DNA from: an uncultured Clostridia bacterium
Lineage (GTDB): Bacteria > Bacillota > Clostridia > TANB77 > CAG-465
Reading direction: 5' to 3'
DNA length: 45,526 bases
Assembly: GCA_947626975.1 (NCBI GenBank)
Contig: CANQUF010000009.1
Coordinates: 1-45,526 of the forward strand
Shown: one piece after another, positions 1-8,440 of the stretch
Numbering within the stretch: position 1 is the first letter of the stretch
How the letters are laid out: every line of letters starts with the position of its first letter
The notes under the pieces: model-generated
Databases searched by the model: none
What the model was told of the DNA's origin: nothing
Seen by the model: only the letters and a program-made list of their open reading frames with translations
Position numbers and translations under genes: made by a program

Positions 1-174
1 TTAAACTTTATTAGTATAGTACTATTATGTTAACCTACACTTTTTTGAATTTTTTCGGTATGACTTTCCTATTATATTAAAAAATAGATATTATCTAAAA
101 ATAAGCATATTCCCCATTTCTCACAAAAAAGCATATTTTATTGTTTTTTTCATATAATAATTCTAAATAATCTA

Positions 175-203
175 TTGCATAATATAATAAAATATGATAT
201 AAT
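175..203 (+). promoter_or_regulatory. Sigma-A-type promoter of first AAA ATPase gene
   Basis: TTGCAT at 175-180 and TATAAT at 198-203 are separated by 17 bp. Transcription would begin around 209-211, inside the palindrome that follows, so the palindrome could act as an operator or as a 5' RNA hairpin. Confidence 0.6.
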
Positions 204-240
204 TTATACAAATTCCGAATTAAGTTCGAAATTTGTATAA
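204..240. repeat. 16-bp inverted repeat between -10 box and RBS
   Basis: The arms are 204-219 (TTATACAAATTCCGAA) and 225-240 (TTCGAAATTTGTATAA). They match at 15 of 16 positions around the 5-nt loop TTAAG. The repeat starts right after the -10 box and ends 6 bp before the GGAGGT ribosome binding site at 247-252. It could be a repressor operator or a hairpin limiting access to the RBS. It lacks a following T-run, so a terminator is unlikely. Confidence 0.75.
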
Positions 241-256
241 AAATTTGGAGGTACTT

Positions 257-1528
257 ATGCATAATAATTATATTCATAGAACTATAGAAGGAAAATTAAA
301 TGAAATGTATGGAAGCTTTCCGGCTATACTAGTTACTGGTTCTAGACAGTCTGGAAAAAGCACAGTATTACAATATATTACAAATAATAAAAAACAAAAA
401 ATAAATGAAGTTAGTTTAGATGATATAAAAGAAAGACTTCTTGCTATAGAAGATCCTGAGGGATTTTTAAGAGCACATGGTGTTCCGCTTATTATTGATG
501 AATTTCAATATGCTCCTAATTTACTATCGTATATAAAAATAAAAATTGATGAAGCTAGAAAAAATGAAATGTTTGGCGATGGAAAGAAAGTTGGAACTTT
601 ATATTATCTTACAGGTTCTCAAATATTTGAAACTATAGAAAATATTACTGAATCTCTTGCTGGCAGAGTTGGAATTATTGACTTATACCCATTATCTACT
701 AGAGAAATATACAACTTAGAAGAAGATATATTTATTCCAGACATTAATATTATAAAAAATAAAAAGCCTTTAAAATATGAATACATGAATAATATTTTTG
801 AAAGGATTTTTAAAGGAAGTTATCCAGAATTATATAAAAAAAATAATAATATTAATATTGAAGCATTTTTCTCTTCTTATCTACGAACATATATAGAAAG
901 AGATATTAGAAAAATAATAAATATACAAGACGAACCAAAATTTATGAAATTTATATGTAGCATGGCGGCAAGAACAGGTCAAGAGTTTAACGCATCTGAT
1001 ATAGCAAAAGATGTTGGTATAGACTCTGAAACAATAAAAAAATGGACTGGTGTTCTAAGTAATACATATATAATATTTCTTTTACAACCACATATGAATA
1101 ACAATATTTCTCGTATAATAAAAAGACCTAAAATTTATTTTATGGATACAGGACTTGCTTGTTATTTAACTGGATATGTAAGTAGCGAAACATTACAAAG
1201 AAGCAACTATAGCGGTCAAATTTTTGAAACTTATATTATATCAGAGATTGTAAAAAGTTATACTAATAATCAAAGAGATCCTAAGAAACATTTATACTAT
1301 TACAGAGATAATAATGACAAAGAAATTGATTTATTAGTTATTCATGAAGATAATATCTATCCAGTGGAAATAAAAAAAAGTGCAAATCCTGGAAAAGATG
1401 CTATAAAAAATTTTAATGTTATTAATAAATTTGAAATGAATTCACCAAATGGAATAGTTATTTGCCTAAGTAAAGATATTCACTTAATTGATGAAAAAAA
1501 TTATATCATTCCTATAGAATATATTTAA
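257..1528 (+). CDS. AAA_14/DUF4143 family ATPase (ATPase 1)
   Basis: This 423-residue protein belongs to the AAA_14-DUF4143 family, common in gut bacteria and without a settled function. Seen: Walker A GSRQSGKST at residues 28-36, Walker B PLIIDEFQYAP near 77-87, the LTGS sensor-like motif, SLAGR, and a C-terminal domain with KEIDLLV and YPVEIKK near 355-376. Those last motifs match the PD-(D/E)XK nuclease-like pattern of DUF4143. The ATG at 257 was chosen because GGAGGT (247-252) precedes it; an upstream in-frame TTG at 233 lies inside the inverted repeat. It stands alone, divergent from nothing and convergent with topA. Two further members of this family lie at 6058 and 35672. A toxin-, defence- or mobile-element-linked role is possible but not shown. 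Confidence 0.9.
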   Translation: MHNNYIHRTIEGKLNEMYGSFPAILVTGSRQSGKSTVLQYITNNKKQKINEVSLDDIKERLLAIEDPEGFLRAHGVPLIIDEFQYAPNLLSYIKIKIDEARKNEMFGDGKKVGTLYYLTGSQIFETIENITESLAGRVGIIDLYPLSTREIYNLEEDIFIPDINIIKNKKPLKYEYMNNIFERIFKGSYPELYKKNNNINIEAFFSSYLRTYIERDIRKIINIQDEPKFMKFICSMAARTGQEFNASDIAKDVGIDSETIKKWTGVLSNTYIIFLLQPHMNNNISRIIKRPKIYFMDTGLACYLTGYVSSETLQRSNYSGQIFETYIISEIVKSYTNNQRDPKKHLYYYRDNNDKEIDLLVIHEDNIYPVEIKKSANPGKDAIKNFNVINKFEMNSPNGIVICLSKDIHLIDEKNYIIPIEYI

Positions 1529-1586
1529 GGAAATTTTTAAAATTACAATCTATAATATTAAAAACTCAAATTTAATTATTAATAAA

Positions 1587-1627
1587 AAAGTAAATGATTA
1601 CGCGCACTCCCTGTAATCATTTACTTT
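1587..1627. terminator. Bidirectional terminator between ATPase 1 and topA
   Basis: A perfect 15-bp stem (AAAGTAAATGATTAC at 1587-1601 with its complement at 1613-1627) has an 11-nt GC-rich loop. A- and T-rich flanks would serve both convergent genes. Confidence 0.8.
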
Positions 1628-1690
1628 ATCTATAACTTTTATTGTATAAAATATTTTACTATACAAATATATTATTCTATTATTTATCAT

Positions 1691-3721
1691 TTATTTTTTT
1701 GTTTTCCTAGTATTTTTTGTACTTTTAGTTTTTTCCTCTTTTTTTGGCTTATTCCAAGAAATATAATCACATTTACTATCTTCTGTATTTGTATTATTTT
1801 CACAAACATAAAAATTTCTTTTGCTTTTAGTTTTCTTAATTAATATTTTTCCTCCACACTTAGGGCAAGGAATATCAATTGACTGTACTATAGGTTTTGC
1901 ATTTTTACATTCAGGATATCCTGGACATGCTAAGAATTTTCCAAATCTTCCTTGTTTTATGACCATGTTTCTTCCACACAATTCACATTTTATATCTGTT
2001 ACTTCTTCTGGAATTTTAATTTTTTCTATTTTTTCTTGTGCAACTTCTAAACTTTTACTAAAAGGTACATAAAAATCTTTTAGCATATTTATATATTCCT
2101 CTTTATTTTCAGCCACCATATCTAATTTATTTTCCATATCTGCTGTAAATTTTTCATCTACTATATCAGAAAAATTATTTTCCATAAGCTCATTTACTAT
2201 ATTTCCAAGTTCTGTTGGTACTAGATATTTTTTTTCTTTTTCAACATAATTTCTATCTTCAATAGTAGATATTGTTGGAGCATATGTACTAGGTCTACCT
2301 ATACCTTTTTCTTCTAAAGCTTTAACCAAACTAGCCTCAGTATATCTATTAGGTGGTTCAGTAAACTTCTGCTCTTTGATTAATTTTTTAGGTTTTAACA
2401 CATCACCGATTTTAAAATCAGGCAACATATCTTTATCTTCAAAAACTTCATCTTCATCATTATTTTTATTTATATTGTTCTTTGTACCTTCATCTTTAGA
2501 TTCAGTATATACTCTCATAAATCCATCAAATTTAATTACTGAACCATTAGCAAAAAATGTATAATCTTCTACATTAAATTTTACTCTTGTAGTATCATAT
2601 ATTGCTACTTCCATTTGACTTGCTAAAAATCTATTAGTAATTAATGTATATAACTTTTGTTCATCTTTTTGTAATTTGTTAATAAAATCCATATTCTCAA
2701 TATGTGTTGGTCTTATAGCTTCATGAGCGTCTTGTGCATTTTTTTTAGTTTTAAAATATCTATTAAAATAGTACTCCTTACCATATTTTGTTTCTATATA
2801 TTCTTTTGCCATAGCCCTTGCTTCTTCAGATATTCTTACAGAATCTGTTCTCATATATGTAATATATCCTTCTTCATATAATTTTTGAGCTACCATCATT
2901 GTCTTTTTTACTGTAAATCCAAGTTTCCTTGATGCATCTTGTTGCATAGAAGATGTTGTAAATGGTGGTGCAGGATTTCTCTTCTTTTCACTTTTTTTAA
3001 TATCACTAACAATATAATCTTTTTTATCTATTTTAGATATAATTTCATTTACTTGATCTTCACTTACAAGTTCAACTTTTTTATCTTTATACCCATAAAA
3101 ATTAGATAAAACTACATTATCTTTGTATTTTAAATTTACTTGTAATAACCAATATTCAGTAGGTTTAAAATTTTTAATTTCTCTTTCTTTATCAATAATT
3201 ATTTTTAATGCAACAGATTGAACACGACCTGCACTAAGTCCCTTTTTTACCTTTTTCCATAATAATGGACTTAGTTTATATCCTACTATTCTATCTAAAA
3301 TTCTTCTTGCCTGTTGAGCATTAACTAAATTTAAATCTATTGTTCTTGCATTTTTAACAGCATTTTTTACTGCACTTTTTGTAATTTCATTAAATTCAAT
3401 TCTACATTTTGTATCATCAGTTATATTAAGTAAATTTTTTAAATGCCAAGCAATTGCCTCACCTTCTCTATCAGGGTCAGTTGCTAAATATATTTTTGAT
3501 TTATTCTTTGATAACTTCTTAATTTCTTTGATTATTCCAGCTTTTCCTTTCATTGTTATATATTCAGGCTTAAAGTTATTTTCAATATCAACACCTATTT
3601 TACTTTTTGGTAAATCAATTACATGCCCTTGTGATGCAATAACTTCAAAGTCATTTCCAAGATACTTTTTTATTGTTTTAGCTTTAGATGGAGATTCCAC
3701 TATTACTAATTTTTCTGGCAT
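1691..3721 (-). CDS. topA: DNA topoisomerase I (type IA)
   Basis: Relaxes negatively supercoiled DNA through a transient 5'-phosphotyrosine link. Seen in the 676-residue protein: an N-terminal TOPRIM domain (KLVIVESPSKAKTIKKYLG at 4-22 and the DPDREGEAIAWH metal-binding motif); the active-site region YITYMRTDSVRIS; the GIGRPSTYAP motif; and two C-terminal zinc-ribbon-like modules with paired cysteines (CELCGR...CPGYPEC and CPKCGG...C). The C-terminus is lysine-rich. Length is usual for clostridial TopA. The ATG is preceded by AAAGGGGGA. A TTGACT-N18-TATAAT promoter overlaps the 3' end of the upstream spoIIP gene, so topA can be transcribed independently. Confidence 0.97.
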   Translation of the reverse strand: MPEKLVIVESPSKAKTIKKYLGNDFEVIASQGHVIDLPKSKIGVDIENNFKPEYITMKGKAGIIKEIKKLSKNKSKIYLATDPDREGEAIAWHLKNLLNITDDTKCRIEFNEITKSAVKNAVKNARTIDLNLVNAQQARRILDRIVGYKLSPLLWKKVKKGLSAGRVQSVALKIIIDKEREIKNFKPTEYWLLQVNLKYKDNVVLSNFYGYKDKKVELVSEDQVNEIISKIDKKDYIVSDIKKSEKKRNPAPPFTTSSMQQDASRKLGFTVKKTMMVAQKLYEEGYITYMRTDSVRISEEARAMAKEYIETKYGKEYYFNRYFKTKKNAQDAHEAIRPTHIENMDFINKLQKDEQKLYTLITNRFLASQMEVAIYDTTRVKFNVEDYTFFANGSVIKFDGFMRVYTESKDEGTKNNINKNNDEDEVFEDKDMLPDFKIGDVLKPKKLIKEQKFTEPPNRYTEASLVKALEEKGIGRPSTYAPTISTIEDRNYVEKEKKYLVPTELGNIVNELMENNFSDIVDEKFTADMENKLDMVAENKEEYINMLKDFYVPFSKSLEVAQEKIEKIKIPEEVTDIKCELCGRNMVIKQGRFGKFLACPGYPECKNAKPIVQSIDIPCPKCGGKILIKKTKSKRNFYVCENNTNTEDSKCDYISWNKPKKEEKTKSTKNTRKTKK

Positions 3722-3770
3722 TTAATATCTATCCCCCTTTAAAATTTAAATTTATTATAAAACACGATTA

Positions 3771-3800
3771 ATTATAACATATAAAAAATGATATAGTCAA
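3771..3800 (-). promoter_or_regulatory. Sigma-A-type promoter of topA
   Basis: On the minus strand TTGACT (3800-3795) and TATAAT (3776-3771) are separated by 18 bp. The -35 box overlaps the last codons of spoIIP. The AAAGGGGGA ribosome binding site follows about 35 nt downstream. Confidence 0.6.
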
Positions 3801-5128
3801 TCTTTATATACAATATTAAATAAATTTGCTAAACATCTAGTAGTATTCATTGCTTCATCAATAGTATTTCCTGTAGCTCCAATTTCAATTAACATTGAGT
3901 ATTTATTCAAATCTTGGTTATATACAGAATCTCTAAGTATCATAGGTTTAAATAGCCCTGGATATATCTCTTCTGCTATAGTTTGCATTTTTATTGCAAG
4001 TTTTAAATTATCTTCATAATATGGATTATCAGTGGTATCACTACCTACTCCCATAACAAACATACATTGTGCTACATCAATTCCTCGTATATTTACGCGT
4101 GGTGCATATGTAAGATCTGCTATGGCATCTCTATGAACATCTATAGATATTCCAGCTCCTCCCATATTTTGAATAGCATTTTTTACTGTTATTCTTGATT
4201 TAGAATATGCACCAGTATATGCACCATAATCATGAGGAGTTGTATTATGTATAGAGCTTATTCCTTTTTCTTTTAAATTATTACTTAATTCTCTTCCAAT
4301 TGCCAGCATATTATAATTTGGATCTTGCGATCTCATTGTACTAGAATATTCAAATTTAAAATTTTCACTATTTGTATAACTTTCTGATGTATGCGTACTA
4401 TAGAGCAATATTTTATCACTAGATTTTGTTAGTGTTACATTTTCATTTAATATTTTATCAAAATTTATTTCTCTTATACTAGAATAATTTAATATTTTAA
4501 TATTTCCTACACTTATTCTTTGAATATTAGCACTATTTTCTGTTATTTGAACAGAAAGATTATTAACTACTCCTCTGTCCTTTTTATTATCACTAATACT
4601 ATCTAATACTTCATATACATTTCTTCCGTTATATTCTACATATGATTGGTCTTCATTATTAGAATTATCATTTTCTTTATTTTCTATTTTACCATTATCT
4701 GCAATAATATAATTTTTATCATTATATATTCCATAAAGTTTATATATACTAGATAGACTTATATTACTATCTTCTGCTTGTCTAAAATTTGTTGCTAAAG
4801 CAAAATTTTTCGAAGAGATACCATTAAATTTAATATATATTAATAAAATAATAAATACTATAAATATATTTAAAAATATACTTTTATTTATATCTATACT
4901 AGACTTGTTTTCATTTAAACTATATTTTTTCCTCTCAGTATTATTGTCCTTTATATTTCTAATAAAATTTTTAACAAATATTTTTTCTTTATTATCTTCT
5001 TTTTTTATTTTATTTGAATTAAAATAATCACTTAAAGATGTTTTTTCTTTCTTTAAAATATTATTGTTTATTATTCTTTCTAATTTGTTTTTTTTCTTTT
5101 TATTTAAAAAAGCAACCGCAATTTTCAT
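3797..5128 (-). CDS. spoIIP: Stage II sporulation protein P (SpoIIP)
   Basis: SpoIIP is the amidase/endopeptidase of the SpoIID-SpoIIM-SpoIIP engulfment machine that remodels peptidoglycan in the septum. The 443-residue protein has a basic, Lys/Asn-rich N-terminal cytoplasmic part, one membrane segment near 85-105 (IFLNIFIVFIILLIYI), a variable linker, and a C-terminal catalytic domain. That domain shows LLYSTHTSES, the TPHDYGAYTGAYSKSR region and the DVHRDA zinc-site motif typical of the family. AAGGAGA precedes the ATG. The N-terminal cytoplasmic extension looks longer than in Bacillus. No gpr or spoIID is adjacent. Confidence 0.95.
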   Translation of the reverse strand: MKIAVAFLNKKKKNKLERIINNNILKKEKTSLSDYFNSNKIKKEDNKEKIFVKNFIRNIKDNNTERKKYSLNENKSSIDINKSIFLNIFIVFIILLIYIKFNGISSKNFALATNFRQAEDSNISLSSIYKLYGIYNDKNYIIADNGKIENKENDNSNNEDQSYVEYNGRNVYEVLDSISDNKKDRGVVNNLSVQITENSANIQRISVGNIKILNYSSIREINFDKILNENVTLTKSSDKILLYSTHTSESYTNSENFKFEYSSTMRSQDPNYNMLAIGRELSNNLKEKGISSIHNTTPHDYGAYTGAYSKSRITVKNAIQNMGGAGISIDVHRDAIADLTYAPRVNIRGIDVAQCMFVMGVGSDTTDNPYYEDNLKLAIKMQTIAEEIYPGLFKPMILRDSVYNQDLNKYSMLIEIGATGNTIDEAMNTTRCLANLFNIVYKD

Positions 5129-5178
5129 AAAATTAATCTCCTTAATCTCATTTATATTACGGTTTAATTTTTATATTA

Positions 5179-5598
5179 CTAATCTAATAAATTATTCATA
5201 TCATTGCTATATTTATCCAAAATTTTTATTGTTTTTTCTTTTAATTCTATTACCTCTTTTTTTATATCTAGAAGTTTTTCCTTCTCCATCTCAATTAAGT
5301 GCTCAATCCTTTCCTTTTCTTGCATTGATTGAATTCTAGAATTTTCAATTATTTTTTTTGCTTGATCTTCTGCCGTTATAAGTGCATTAGCAACTTTTTC
5401 TTGTCTTGTAACATAATCTACTTCATATTTTTCTAATTTTCTTTTTAATATAGTAAGTTCATTTGATACTCTATTTGCATCAGAACGTTCTGCTTGTAAT
5501 TTACTTTCATATTCAGCTTTTAGAGCTTTTATATATTCATCAACCTCTTTTTTGTCATAGCCAAACATTTCACTACTAAACTTCTTTTCGTTCTCCAT
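5179..5598 (-). CDS. DivIVA-domain coiled-coil protein
   Basis: The 139-residue protein starts with a DivIVA/GpsB-like motif (FGYDKKEVDEYI at about 12-23). A continuous charged coiled coil follows (about 25-125), rich in Glu and Lys. DivIVA-type proteins bind curved or septal membrane and organise division or polar factors; the specific role here is inferred only. It is shorter than full DivIVA (about 160-220 residues), so it may be a paralogue rather than the main DivIVA. It lies 50 bp upstream of spoIIP on the same strand and may be cotranscribed. Its ATG follows a GGAGGTAGT ribosome binding site. Confidence 0.75.
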   Translation of the reverse strand: MENEKKFSSEMFGYDKKEVDEYIKALKAEYESKLQAERSDANRVSNELTILKRKLEKYEVDYVTRQEKVANALITAEDQAKKIIENSRIQSMQEKERIEHLIEMEKEKLLDIKKEVIELKEKTIKILDKYSNDMNNLLD

Positions 5599-5875
5599 TT
5601 AATACTACCTCCAAATTGCTATATTTTTAGTTCACTTTATTATATCAGACTTTTTTTTATTTTTCAATGATTTGAGAATAAGTTAGAAAAAAAATTAAGA
5701 AGATAGAAAAAAGTGTGTAAACTAAAAAATAAAGATAGATTATAAATCAAAAAACAATGTAATAATTAAATATATATTGTATTAATTTATATTTTAAATT
5801 ATATACTTATTTTTTATATTTTATTATTTTTTATATCACTTTTATCTTTATAATAGTTAAAAAATTTTTTAATAA

Positions 5876-5925
5876 TAAAAAGGCATAAATTTCTATACCT
5901 TATAGATTTTTATACCCTTTTTTAT
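5876..5925 (-). terminator. Imperfect hairpin with T-run downstream of ATPase 2
   Basis: A- and T-flanked imperfect stem (AAAAAGG...CTATA pairing with TATAG...CCTTTTT) about 135 bp past the stop of the 6058-7350 gene. It is the only structured part I see in the 459-bp gap 5599-6057; the rest of that gap is plain AT-rich sequence. Confidence 0.5.
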
Positions 5926-6057
5926 TATTTAATTAGTACTAAAAATTTTAACAAATAAAAATTTGAACTTTACTTGACAAAATCCTAGTTACAAAAGCAG
6001 TGCATTTTTTTGCATGCATAATTAATATACTACATATATTTTCTTTTAATTTATTAT

Positions 6058-7350
6058 TTATGGTTTTAATGCAGTAATTGGAATAATATAAATACCCGTT
6101 TCTTTATCTTTTATAACTGCTGGACATTTTCCAACTATAATACACATAAATAATGGTTTTTTTAACATATTATTAGAAAAATTTAATAAGTTTCTCTTGG
6201 CTTCTTCTACTTGATTATATCCCAACTTTATTTCTACAGCTGCATATTCTCCATCTGAAAATTCTAAAATTGAATCAACTTCTAATCTAGTAACATTATC
6301 CCTAAAATGATACAAATGTCCATCTAAATAATCCATATATATTCTTAAATCTCTTTCTACCAGTGATTCAAACATAAAACCAAATGTATTTAAATCTTTT
6401 AAAAGTTTTTCTGGTGTTAAACCTAAACAAGCACATGCAAGTGATGGATCTGTAAAATGTCTTTTAGGAGATTTACCAACTCGATTAGGTGATCTATAAT
6501 TTTCACCATATGCTTCTTGATTTTCTATTAAATGTAATCTATCTAATACATCTAAATAATCAATTACAGTATCTCTGCTAGATAAAAGTTCTTTACTATT
6601 TTCATATTCTTCTATATCTTTTATTATTGTTTTATTTCCTACTATTGAAGATTCATTTCTTGCTAGTGATTTTAGCAACATTTTCATTTTATTCTTATCT
6701 CTTCTTTTTTCTATTTCTTCATTCATATCTATATTTAAAATTGAATCTATATATGACTTTGGAATTAATCCTATTTTATCTTCACTTACATTTATATTAG
6801 CTGGCCAACCTCCTCTTATTACTAATTTTGCTAATTGTAATATTTCTATATTACCATTATTTATTGTTCCTTGCGTATTGCTTAGCATTTTAGTTAAAGA
6901 TGCCTTTCCTGAAGAATCACCTGATTCATATAAACTCATTGTATACATATTTAGTCTTCCAATTCTTCCTACTCCTGAATGATGTACTTTTTCTTTTATT
7001 ATTTTACTTGGTAAAGTTGTAGAGCCTGTTATAATAAACATCCCTTTTTCAGAAGTTTTATCACATTCACGCCTTACAGCATCCCATATTGTTGGTACTA
7101 AATGCCATTCATCAATTAATTGCGGCTTTTTTTTAAAATCATTATTAAAAATTGATCTTACATCTATTTTGGCCATTTCTCTTACATCATAATCATCCAT
7201 ATATACTTCACTTTTGCAATGTTTTAATGATGTCCAAGTTTTTCCACACCACTTTGGGCCTTCTATACTAACAGCTCCAAATACAGACAAATACTCTTCT
7301 AATTTTTTTTCAATCAATCTTTTTCTATATTCTTTATTATTAAGGGCCAT
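6058..7350 (-). CDS. AAA_14/DUF4143 family ATPase (ATPase 2)
   Basis: A 430-residue member of the same family as the 257-1528 gene but from a different subgroup. Seen: Walker A GPKWCGKT at 31-38, Walker B PQLIDEWHLVP near 77-87, the FIITGSTTLP motif, GRIGRL, and a C-terminal nuclease-like DUF4143 part with LEVDSI and YAAVEIKLG. The ATG at 7350 was chosen because AAAGAGGTG precedes it; the in-frame GTG nine bases upstream is part of that ribosome binding site. The gene has its own strong promoter and three 23-bp direct repeats upstream. Known relatives have no firm function. Confidence 0.9.
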   Translation of the reverse strand: MALNNKEYRKRLIEKKLEEYLSVFGAVSIEGPKWCGKTWTSLKHCKSEVYMDDYDVREMAKIDVRSIFNNDFKKKPQLIDEWHLVPTIWDAVRRECDKTSEKGMFIITGSTTLPSKIIKEKVHHSGVGRIGRLNMYTMSLYESGDSSGKASLTKMLSNTQGTINNGNIEILQLAKLVIRGGWPANINVSEDKIGLIPKSYIDSILNIDMNEEIEKRRDKNKMKMLLKSLARNESSIVGNKTIIKDIEEYENSKELLSSRDTVIDYLDVLDRLHLIENQEAYGENYRSPNRVGKSPKRHFTDPSLACACLGLTPEKLLKDLNTFGFMFESLVERDLRIYMDYLDGHLYHFRDNVTRLEVDSILEFSDGEYAAVEIKLGYNQVEEAKRNLLNFSNNMLKKPLFMCIIVGKCPAVIKDKETGIYIIPITALKP

Positions 7351-7369
7351 TTTATTCACCTCTTTAATA

Positions 7370-7398
7370 AATATATCATTTCCTTTTTAAATAGTCAA
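7370..7398 (-). promoter_or_regulatory. Sigma-A-type promoter of ATPase 2
   Basis: TTGACT (7398-7393) and TATATT (7375-7370) are separated by exactly 17 bp on the minus strand. The -35 box lies 7 bp downstream of the first of three tandem repeats, a layout suited to control by a protein bound to the repeats. Confidence 0.65.
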
Positions 7399-7405
7399 TA
7401 CTTAA

Positions 7406-7474
7406 TCGACACTTTTTAATAATATTAGTCGACACTTTTTAACAATATCAATCGACACTTTTTAATAATTTGAT
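7406..7474. repeat. Three 23-bp tandem repeats (iterons)
   Basis: Copies begin at 7406, 7429 and 7452. All share TCGACACTTTTTAA followed by a less conserved half (TAATATTAG, CAATATCAA, TAATTTGAT). The period is exactly 23 bp. They lie immediately upstream of the -35 box of the ATPase 2 gene. They are likely binding sites for a regulator, possibly the gene's own product; no other function is visible. Confidence 0.85.
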
Positions 7475-7517
7475 TTAATAGCAGGGTGTAAATTTCTATA
7501 TTTTATTATTTTTATAT

Positions 7518-7711
7518 CTATAATTTTACTACTTCTGATTTTCTTACTTTCAAATTTTCGGCTTCTATAGTCACTTTATAAAGAATATTTAATCTATTAT
7601 CTTTTTTATTACTACTTTTTTTATCCAATTAGTTGAATTTTTTTTTAATTTTCTAATAGTATTTTCTGCATATATTCTTTCAATAATTTATTCTTCTGTT
7701 AAAATTTTCAT
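7518..7711 (-). pseudogene. Decayed small hypothetical gene
   Basis: A start codon at 7711 follows a good AGAGGAGA ribosome binding site and reads MKILTEE, then a TAA stop. The same frame continues with coherent codons (IIERIYAENTIRKLKKN...), then needs a shift in an A-run near 7612 to continue as DNRLNILYKVTIEAENLKV to a stop at 7518. I read this as a small protein gene of about 64 codons broken by one nonsense and one frameshift change. I do not recognise the family. Apart from this, the repeats and promoter above, the 7475-7967 interval is plain AT-rich sequence. Confidence 0.45.
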
Positions 7712-7967
7712 AATAACATATCTCCTCTAAATATTACTTCGATTTTTTATTTGTCATATTTTCAATATATACTTTTTATGTTGTTTTTTTAATTTTATCT
7801 ATTTTTTTAAAATCAAATTAAATATAAAATTAAAATTATATTTATAACAAATAAAACTTTCTACTTATATATATTATTTATATAAAATTTTTAAAATACT
7901 TTTGATTATTTATTATTTTAGAATTTTTTTTAATTTTTAACAAATAATATTATTTAGGTGATTAAAA

Positions 7968-8429
7968 ATGAGTTCAAATATAAAAATGACAAATGAAGAA
8001 TATTCTGATTATGTAGATAGTAAAGCAAAAAAAAGTCCAATTTTTAAAAATTTTGTACTTGCCTTTATAGTTGGAGGAATTATATGCGTTATTGGTCAAG
8101 TAATATGCAATATTAGTATGTACTTTGGCCTAGACGAAAAATCTGCTGCAACAGTTACATCAATTGTATTAATATTCTTAGGTGCATTCCTTACTGCTAT
8201 AAATGTATATTGGAGAATTGGAAAGTTCGCTGGTGCAGGTTCAGCAGTACCAATAACAGGATTTTCAAACTCTATCGTTGCACCTGCTATTGAATTTAAA
8301 CTTGACGGATATATTTTAGGACTAGGAGCAAATATGTTTAAAGTTGCAGGACCAGTCTTAGTATATGGAGTAGCTACATCTGTTGGTGTAGGATTTATAT
8401 ATTGGATTATAAAAATGTTTTTTATGTAA
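7968..8429 (+). CDS. spoVAC: Stage V sporulation protein AC
   Basis: SpoVAC is an inner-membrane mechanosensitive channel protein. It works in uptake of dipicolinic acid during sporulation and its release in germination. The 153-residue protein has a short charged N-terminus and then membrane segments near 26-48, 60-80, and 118-150, with the characteristic GAGSAVPITGFSNSIVAPAI motif near 88-107. AGGTG precedes the ATG. It is first of a tight spoVAC-spoVAD-spoVAE cluster (11-bp and 2-bp gaps), the reduced three-gene arrangement found in many clostridia. Confidence 0.95.
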   Translation: MSSNIKMTNEEYSDYVDSKAKKSPIFKNFVLAFIVGGIICVIGQVICNISMYFGLDEKSAATVTSIVLIFLGAFLTAINVYWRIGKFAGAGSAVPITGFSNSIVAPAIEFKLDGYILGLGANMFKVAGPVLVYGVATSVGVGFIYWIIKMFFM

Positions 8430-8440
8430 GAGGTGAAGAA

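Noticed and set aside
95-277. 60-codon minus-strand frame at the window start
   Set aside because: It covers the promoter, palindrome and RBS of the 257 gene, has no ribosome binding site, and its composition is that of AT-rich noise.
1821-2564. Plus-strand frames inside topA
   Set aside because: Shadows of a clear topoisomerase frame, without ribosome binding sites.
5974-5979. TTGACA in the 5599-6057 gap as a promoter
   Set aside because: No -10 box at 16-18 bp spacing, and no gene follows on that strand.
7406-7474. CRISPR array
   Set aside because: The repeats are contiguous with a 23-bp period and no unique spacers, and no cas genes are present.
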